Source: Erodium maritimum
Lineage: Eukaryota > Streptophyta > Magnoliopsida > Geraniales > Geraniaceae
Direction: 5' to 3'
DNA: 64,000 nt
Assembly: GCA_963921825.1 (NCBI GenBank)
Contig: OY997588.1
Location: forward strand, 11,174,001 to 11,238,000
The notes beneath the pieces are model-generated. The model saw only the letters and a program-made list of their open reading frames with translations. It was not told the DNA's origin and searched no databases. A program made the translations under genes and the position numbers. This document shows positions 1 through 9,300 of the stretch, in pieces (position 1 is the first letter of the stretch; each line of letters opens with the position of its first letter).

Positions 1-567
1 AGCATAGACAACTTCAAGCGCAAGCCCGAGACAGTCCAGCGAGTGATGGACCTCATGCTCGAGAAGGTCCAAGGGATGCTGGAGGCCGACAGTATCATTC
101 ACCAGTACGGCGTCAGGGTGCATTTCTTGGGGAACTTGAAGCTCCTCAGCCTGCCCCTCAGGGAAGCTATTGAGGAGGTCATGAAGGTCAGTGCCAATAA
201 CAACAATATAGATCTTCTTATATGTATGTGCTACACTTCCACTGACGAGATTGTGCGCGCCACTAAAAATTCCTGCAAGCTTAGGGCCAGTGATGGTGAG
301 ATTGTTGATGGGGAGGATCGGATCAAGTTGGTGGATATCGAGAGGCAAATGTACATGTCAGTTGCTCCTGAGGTTGATAATTTGATCAGGACTTCTGGGG
401 AGACTCGCCTCAGCAACTTTCTCCTGTGGCAGACCAGCAATTGCTTGCTCTATTCTCCGGCTGCTCTCTGGCCCCAGATCGGCCTCTGGCACTTGATTTG
501 GGCAGTCTTGAATTTCCAGAGAGTCCATACTCTTCTGAAGAGGACTAACAAAATAAAGCAGCTATGA
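1..567 (+). CDS. cis-prenyltransferase (dehydrodolichyl diphosphate synthase family), 5' truncated by window edge
   Basis: The frame is open from base 1 to TGA at 565-567 (188 codons visible), so the start lies outside the window; the ATG at 43 is internal. The first residues, SIDNFKRK, match the FS-x-NFKR block of cis-prenyltransferases, which condense isopentenyl diphosphates onto an allylic primer to make dolichol or other Z-polyprenols. Further family marks are CYTSTDEIVRA near the middle, and the C-terminal signature LIRTSGETRLSNFLLWQ followed by LLYSPAALWP and LWHLIWAVLNFQR. The Arg and Ser of RTSGE bind the isopentenyl diphosphate in characterised enzymes. No intron is visible, as is common in plant members. 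The gene converges on the SAC gene to its right. Whether it makes dolichol or a short-chain or rubber-type product cannot be told without the N-terminal half. The family call is firm. Confidence 0.92.
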   Translation, partial: SIDNFKRKPETVQRVMDLMLEKVQGMLEADSIIHQYGVRVHFLGNLKLLSLPLREAIEEVMKVSANNNNIDLLICMCYTSTDEIVRATKNSCKLRASDGEIVDGEDRIKLVDIERQMYMSVAPEVDNLIRTSGETRLSNFLLWQTSNCLLYSPAALWPQIGLWHLIWAVLNFQRVHTLLKRTNKIKQL

Positions 568-985
568 GATTGAGCGAGTTCTTTTCATGTAACTAGTAGC
601 TAAATAAACATGAAAGCTCTTTTAGAACGTCAAGCTAATGAACAAAGGTCTAGATATGATCCATAAAGATAAAACGAAACTCACCAGGAAACCCGATTAT
701 AGCATGCCTCCAATCTTCATTGCCCCAACCACTGCAAAGCAAATGTGGTGTTACATCAACTTGATGGAGAAAAAAAATAAGGGTCCTTGAATGGTGATGA
801 AACAGAATTTATTTATAGAACAACAGAATACAATAAATGGCATTTTAGAAGCAGAAAAGATTAATTCAATGCTATATATCAAACTTTTAGGTACAACTGA
901 GGAAGAGTCAAAATCACTTTAACTACAAAAACTAGTATGAAAGAATAAGCTAAAATATGAGTGGCACATCATTCTGAAATTTGAG
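568..985. other. convergent 3' intergenic region with a short exon-like island
   Basis: This holds the 3' ends of the cis-prenyltransferase (+) and the SAC phosphatase (-). No poly(A) signal could be assigned with confidence. On the minus strand, 731-685 looks like a 47-bp internal exon: a TTTGCAG acceptor before it, a GTGAGT donor after it, and an open frame reading GWGNEDWRHAIIGFPG across it. It fits no gene model here (see findings). Confidence 0.4.
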
Positions 986-3900
986 TTAAGTGTGAGGCTT
1001 CTGCAGAGAAGGTCGATTGCAGAACATGCGGCCATTTGCCTTCATGTAGGCCAATACTCCACCACTTAGGCCAGCCCACATAAGTGCATAGAAAATATTC
1101 CGAAAATCATATGTAACTGCATAAACACAGATAAAACTAATTAAACAAGTTACAACCCAAAAAGCAACATTTTATGCTTCTTTCAAACAATCACCCGAGC
1201 TCTGGATGTCATCATAAGTAATTGTTCAAAATATATTTTCCCTTATAACATGGTCAAAATGGAGATCTCAAATAATTTGTTTGCTAGGTTCTGAGTCTAA
1301 CTGTATACCAATGATAATAATGATGGTCACCAAATTCATATGCTTTGTTTGCCTTTATTGACATCATACTAACAAAGCAAAGGAAAAAGACGCAAACTAA
1401 CCTCTTGATAGTGACGCTGTCGCAAAAAAGATCCCAACCACAACCACTGCCAAAGCTGCTGGAAAGGACTGTAAAGTAATAATGTTAAATCAGAAAACAA
1501 ATCGGGGATGACTTATATATACTGCATTTTACTGTGTATGAATATGACAAAAAAAGTAAACTGTAGTTTGCTCTTTGGATAAAAACAATGAAAATAAACT
1601 AGTTTAACAGTGTTAGAAAACCGTTTATCCTTGGCATGGAAGAAAAATTAAGAGTGGTAGTATATCTTGTAGACTGGAGAAAACTCGGAAGGTAATATAG
1701 GGAAAACACAAAGCACGCCAACTACACAACTGCAAGCATGCCACTATTCAGATATATGCCATCACAGACTACTGGAAGTGCATTACAAAAACAAATTGTA
1801 TACCCTACAACTTGTATACTGTCCAAAGTTAGATATAGATATATGGGATAATTGTCAAAACATGCACTTATGTTTCGTCCACAAACGAAATAGTGCACAA
1901 TGTTTCGTCCACGTCGTCTGGCTACCCTTATGAATCGTCCACGCACTTCTGTCAGTAAAATTAACAGAATATTCGAATCTGTAGCCTCACGTGCTATCAT
2001 GTGCTTGTGTCTGAAAATTTTTTTGGACGAAATTGCCCTAACAATCCTCAGCCACTCATTTTTTTGGACGAAATTCTTATTTTTGAATTTCAAACCAAAA
2101 GGGCAAAATTGTCAATTCAGGTTCTGCTGTTACACTTTTCTAACAGAAGTGCGTGGACGATTCATAAGGGTAGCCAGACGACGTGGACAAAACATTGTGC
2201 AGTATTTCGTTTGTGGACGAAACATAAGTGCATGTTTTGACAATTATCCCTAGATATATTGCAATACTAAATTCCCTCTTAATATACTAGTTGGCCCCAT
2301 CTACCTTAAGTTTTGGGGTTAAGCAGGACTTTAACATGGTATCTGGGAGTATGACCCATTTATGTTTCTTTCCCATTAATTCTTGGTCCATATGCTAGGC
2401 CCGTTGTGTTTTCCGGGCTATACATGTGAGGGGAGTGTTGAAGCTGTGTCACAATGAAAGAATATGAATTAAGTGACCTCCTACTGGTTGATACCAATAC
2501 CTTAAACTTTGGGGTTGATCAGGGCATTAACAAATACAGTGCACCTACCAGATATGACCTGAAGTTGCTAAAACCACTACTTGCATGCAGAACATTCACC
2601 TGAAAATTTAGCCTTCTTCCTCTTAAATACTGAGGATTTTGTTATCAACTCAACAAATCCCAGGACCAAACTATTTATATGGGAGTGTGCATTTCCTAGA
2701 GAAACTGTTTTCCTCCAAAATTGATCTCAATGAGAATTAGTCTAAATTTTATGCAATCTGCCTACCACAACCCTTGGGCATCCACTTCTACTTTCAACCA
2801 ATGTTGGAACATGACTCGGAGACCCCTAATGTTAGATATTGTTAAGAGTTTATTTCCTATTATGAGTCTATTTCCTGTTACTAGTTTGTTACTTCTTAGT
2901 AGTTTATTTCCCTTCCGTAATTTGTTTTATAAAGGAGTATCAATTCAGAGTCAAGAATCAAACAAAAATTATATCATATTTTGGAATTCAACACATATTA
3001 AGTTAAAAATAAATTGCATGTGATGTCTACCAGTAATCATAATGAGAAAGGGGAGAAATGTCTGAAATTTCAAGGTAAGGAAAAGAAATATATATTTAAA
3101 AAAGGTTTTAAAATACAATTGGCTTTATACTCACAGATACCGCCTCAAGGTTATCTTTTCGCGATGAGGGGGACATATCACGGCTTCTAGATATAATGTA
3201 ATGTCCTTGGACTAGATCAATTGCATCCTTTGATCACATGTCAAAGAGAGGAAGACAATGTCAATAATGGTAATGAAACATTTATTGTCATTTGTAACCA
3301 AAAGGTAAATGTATTTTTTCACCCCAAAAAAACACTAAAAATAATAATTTGCAAGAGCAGGTTTGACATCAAACAATTGTTGCTTCAGTACTAATACAAG
3401 CTTAGCGAATGTGTACATATGCACATGGACAAACAAAGTGTGCTATTAGCTAATGATAATATTGGTATACCAATCAGCACTGTTACTCAACAAACCCTAC
3501 ATGTGAAACATCTACCAAATAATGATTCACTCCATTATTAAATATACAAACAATAATATTTGTAAATCGCTAGTTGAGTATCTAAGATATGATAAGAGGA
3601 ACAAAGCATGCAAACCTGTCTTGTTCCATCAGAAAAGTTATTGAAATAGTAGCGTGCAAGAGCATTACGTCCATCATTAATCATCCCCTGAATTGTTCGC
3701 TTGCCAAATCTACAATCCACACATTTAACACAAACTTAAAAGTACAGCAAAATATAATTTTTGCCATAATATATGTCAATATCAATGTATTATCCTAGAT
3801 AAATGATGCACTCAGAGTGGCATATCGAAGTCAGTTTCCAACATAAACTGAAATTGAAATTTGCAACATCTAAGATAAAATTTATTATATCGCTTGCTGA

Positions 3901-6339
3901 TAGACACAAAACGTTGGATCTTTACATGTGAGTTCACAAATATTTCAGAGCTAATCCAAAATGATTACCTGACAAAATCTCCTTTCAAAGCCGGAGTGCC
4001 AGAATACTGAATGCTTATATCATCCCCATGATTAGCCCACACTAATAATACTCAATCAGTTAAAACAATATCCATAGTTTCAGTTGCTAGGAAAGCCATG
4101 TAAAAGTAGGCAAGCTACCACAAATATTTTAGAAGCAAATTATTTTAATAAGAGTGAAGAGTGTAATTACATATTTTAAAGCTTTCATCCAAATTCGGAT
4201 GAGAGCAAATGGATTCTTCAGCCCCAAAAATACCAAGTCTTCTGAATTGAGTTTCCATCACTTTTCGACCTATCATGCTCTGCAAAAACAACTTAATATT
4301 GTTTTACATGACACAAGTAGAGCCATAATTACAGGTCAAGAGAATCCTTTAGCAAGTTACTTTTATATGGTCTAAACATGCATAAGTGAATACATATAGA
4401 AACATAGTGAACTCCTGATCCATCTAAGTTCTACCAGGAATTATGTTGGTACTGAATTTAAAATTTTGAAATTAAAAAAGGATGATGATGAATGGAGAAA
4501 CCCATTGAAAATGTAGTGTGTGAAATAAGTGTCAACAAAGTGGAGCACATAATGCCTTTGCCTATTTTGTTGCAACAGGGAGAGAAATAACAAGAAAATC
4601 TGTCAGCTTAGGTGGCTTAAACCTGGCGAGTTCAAGCATTTAATAAAGAAAAGGTTTTGTGAATATAGCTAATAGCTTATCCTATAAATTAATTTACTAG
4701 CTGAGGAATTTCTCAGAAATCGCACATAAGATTGCTAAATTAACAGACATATAAATTGTAAAAAATTACAGAAAAAATATGAGAGTTTCCACGCATACAT
4801 ACATGGTTATGAAGGTTAGCATGGAAAAATGGTGGCTGCAATCCAAGAAAATGACTTGCAAGAATAGATGCAAGATTATACCATATGACACTATCAGTAG
4901 AACAATGCAAAATAATGTCTTTCTGGTTAATGTTAGCATACCTGGGTTACATTCGTACGGTCTAAGCAATCAATACAATTGGTTCTTACGATCCCAAGTT
5001 GCTCACTCATTTTCTCATTCTTTTCATTCAACAAAAAGTACCTGTCATTTCAAACATAGTGAATGGAGAAAATATATGATATTATATAAATTTATCTTCT
5101 TGTACTGAGTATGGAGTCAGCTTACAAAATATGCATATTCACAAATACAAGCAAGAAAATATCAAATGAGCATGGGGCAATTGTTGTTTATGGAAACCTC
5201 TAAAAAGGGAGTTGTTTTCCCAAGTCCCAAATTAATCTCCTACTTACAGGGAAAGAAGAGTTTCTATATGGTAGTTATGCTTGGTTACAGTAACATCGGG
5301 AAATAATAAAACAGAAATTCAGAATAGGATGCCTTGAAGTACAAGTGAAATCCCTTCAGGGAATAACAAATTGATCTACGCTACGAATAGGATGCAAACT
5401 AGAAATAGAAAGTGTACGAGAATAGAAAATACTATTACTAAGAAATATTTTTCGTAAATGGAATACAACTAGATAACAAGAACCAAGGACTAGGAAACTA
5501 TAAAAGCTAAAATAACAAGAAGAAACTAGATAATAAATGTCAGAGTCCACCGAAGTGTATAACTCTTGTTGTCACTTGACATACATCTTGGGGCCTCCAC
5601 CCATAAGCTTGAGCTTTTGGGTTTGATTGGGCTCTATGGTATCCAAACCTGGTATTGGACACATGTGACCCATTTGTGCTTCCTCTCATTCATATATTAT
5701 CGATCCATGTGCAAGACCCTTTGTGTTATCCACTATGGGTCTCGTACGTGAGGGGGTGTTGAAGTGTCTCACTCAGAAAGAAGAGGGATTTAGGCTTTTA
5801 GCAGCAACCATTTGATATAGTAGCTGGACCATCCACCTAATGCTAAAGCTTTTGAGTTGAAGTTCAGTTTAACAATAGGAACACACAATGTCATCTCAGG
5901 AACTTGATGAAACAAAGAGAATGTTGATATATTTAGGGAAACGTAGGCAAATTATGAGCATTCATATGAAACCATACCCATTCTTAGCGAGAAAATCTTC
6001 AATTTTATCATATAGGATAGAAAGGCGCTCAAAATGAACATGCCCACAGATTCCATGAAAATCGAAGTGCAGATATCTGCAACATTTTGTACAAGTTAGA
6101 TTTAGAGAAACGTTGAGGGAATAGAACATTATAACTAAGAAAAAAATTGTCAGATGAAAAGGAAGTTTACCTTACATCATCACTAGCAATGTCTTGCATT
6201 GAACTTGAGAACTTTTCACTTAAGTGTCCCTCCGCACCGTGCTAGTATGAGATACATGTGGCATAAGAATAAATAACTCAATTAGTATTGTTAATATATA
6301 AAAAGATGTCAAGCCCAATCAGCCAAATGCACACCTGCA

Positions 6340-6376
<37 letters not shown>

Positions 6377-9300
6377 CATGCCTAGAGTCACACATCTTTT
6401 TATCCTTATAATGACCTTCAATTATAGAAAATCTTTACATGCAGATGAGTATAACCGGATAGAGGAAAACAATGGAAGAGTAAGGCTTACTCCATTTATG
6501 AGATCAATTGCTACTACAGCCCCATATTTTTTCCGTATATCCACAAAATGACGCTCAAGAGCTCGAGGCTAAAATAAAGTAGACCATTAGCTAAAGTGAG
6601 AGAGCACTAATGTGGATAATTTAACAGAAACAAATTTGCATGAAACTTACTGCTTCTTCAAGCGCAATCATCTCAAACTTAGGCTTATAAGTCAAGTCAA
6701 CTATTTGCTCCCATAACAGAGGAATTGAACCTCGAATCTGCACAAGGCAAAGTAATAACAAAATTACATGGAACAGTATAATAGTATCACATGCATCCTC
6801 AGAGCTGCTAGAGTATCATGTGCAACATAATATTATAGTAATAATCATCCCGTAACATTGACAACAAGCACTCCAAAGTACTCTTAATTACATTTTTTTT
6901 CAAGGTCTTGAATGGAGTTCTTTGAGATAATTTGGTCTTCTTCAATGACTTGAATTCATTTCAGATCACACAATAGTATGAATCAATGAGTCAAATTTCA
7001 AATAATTGTAAGCAGAAGATATGTTGGATGACGATCATAATTGTAACAGCATCAACATCGGGAGGAGGCCCCGTCAATTTTGAGACTGAGATACAATGTA
7101 GGATTCTATTTGTGTCGGTAAGGAGATAACGGAGGTAGATAGTCGGATCATAAGATTCTATAAATTTAACTAAAAATAATTATAAGAAACGTTGTTAAAC
7201 TTAATCAAACCCAAAAGCTTAAGCTATTAGATGGAGGGCTCGGTAGTATATTAAGTGCTCACTAAATGTCTTTCCATGTGTGACACTTTAACATTAATAC
7301 GTAGGATAATATGACAAAAAAGTAGCCGTATATTGTAAGTAGTTAAACTACTCTATCAAACCAGCAATTAAAGATCCATTTCAGAATTTCATTATTTAAC
7401 AGTGGAGTGATTAAGACTGGCACTTTGAGAGTAATCTTACTTTCTCAGGCCAAATTTAGTTGGACTTGAACATCAAGCAATACAACTACCCATTAAACAT
7501 CAATGAAATACTATGTCTAATAGTTTAAATACAAATTCACACACACACAAAGATGTGGTCAAAAGACTAGATAAAGAATCATATTAAAATCTTACGATTT
7601 CACAAAATGATCTGGGTTGGTAGGCAGAGTCAAGATACCCCAATTTTGATAACATTGATTACACTTGATAGCAATTCAAATGTGTGTCTTTATCATGTGA
7701 TTAATGAACAGAATCTTGAACAGAGATGTGTATCATAATATTTTATCTTCAAGTCGAGCCCAAGACAATCACGTCTTTTTCATTTATGTTTACACAACTT
7801 TTTTTGTTTGTTAATTTCACTCCGCATGATATCCCATTTAGAGATGCAAAAGTAAAGGTCCTCCTGGTTGAGATTGAAATACTGTCTGATCAGCAGTATG
7901 GAAGAAATTACTGACAGTTGATTATACCATTGTAACTTATTAGGGGAATACTACATTCTAGGCTTCCCCGCCTCGTTGAAAACCCAATGAAGTTATTGCT
8001 ACCTTAAGGAATGGAACAACAATGTGATGGTAGCAACTTCCCATATCATGATAATGTTTTCCCTATGAGGAAACATGGCTTTAGCTTCATGTTCAGTACC
8101 AAAAAAAGACAAACCAAATATGAAACAGCAGGTCCAAATCCATAAGTGTATAGAAATTACCTGAACAAAAGATGCTGTATACCCATTAAACTGTACAATT
8201 TGCTCACTTTCCACAAAATTAGCAACATAGCCATCAGCATCAGCTCCTCTTCTCCATAGCCGGGTGCCTGCCCAGAAACGCAGGTGCAACTTGATTAGAA
8301 ACCTAATGATTCGTAACTATGTAATGGCATTGTCAAGCAAGTAATGTTCTCATAACTTCTTGACAACTCGATATTATCGCTTTACATGTTTTTTATCGCA
8401 AGATTTAACCTTATCAAACATCACAGATCCCTCAATCTGTATCAAATTATCACGGCCAGTTGGCACAATCAATGCTTCCTCTTGTATGTTACTGAGGCTG
8501 GCATATATGGAATAACACCACCTTTGGAAGCTAACAGGCTAAATAAAAAGGGTAGGCTAAGCTGAGTAGAGTTCATTACCATTTCTCCTGTTGCTTCTCC
8601 GAGCAATTAAAGTAATATCAACAATAACTTTTCCAATGGCTGCTTGAAAGGTCTGAAAGCGTAATGATCAGTTAAGGAGAAACTTAGCGGAAACAGAATT
8701 AGCAAATACAATAGCTAAACTTAGTCAGATGAAATTATAAACAATACTTTACTCTCCTTCATATACAAAGAGAAGAAAGCCATAAACAATAACAAGATAA
8801 GGATATTCCCTTGGATAACAGGTAGTAAGTATGGATCAAGCTGCATAAATGATAATAGACAAATCCACCAGTTAGTGCTTACAAATACAAAGTAATTAAG
8901 TATATGTATATGGTTAGTCTAACAATAGAAACAACTTGGCTACTAACCTTGTTTTCTATGAGAGCTTCCAACAAATAATTGTTCCAGAGAAACCTAGGTT
9001 CTGCCTACATCAACACAACAGAAGACAGGTTAAGGTTATATATTATAACTCAAAAAAGGAAATGATAGGTACAGACATCTTCAGAAGCCAGCAGTCTTCA
9101 TGGAAAAATCTCATATAGAAAAGGTTAATAGGAAAAGGAAATAAAGAAATTGAGAGCAAATAATTTTATTAAAACTTACCTGTCTCCAAAGAGGGACCAT
9201 TTTAGTATCACCACCCAATATATGTAACTGTTGAGTACTGCAAAACACACATATCATATGGCAAAAGAATCACATATGTATTCAATAATGACTTCAGTAA

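Noticed and set aside
1900-2253. Open frames of 117 and 79 aa (+) and 123 aa (-) near 1.7-2.25 kb
   Set aside because: They lie in the palindromic arms and interior of the Mutator-type MITE, so they are by-products of the inverted repeats.
8661-8806. Reading SAC intron 7 as a normal GT-AG intron ending TTTCAG
   Set aside because: The only usable downstream GT adds residues absent from the family, while the AT-AC reading uses exact U12 signals and restores a perfect fit.
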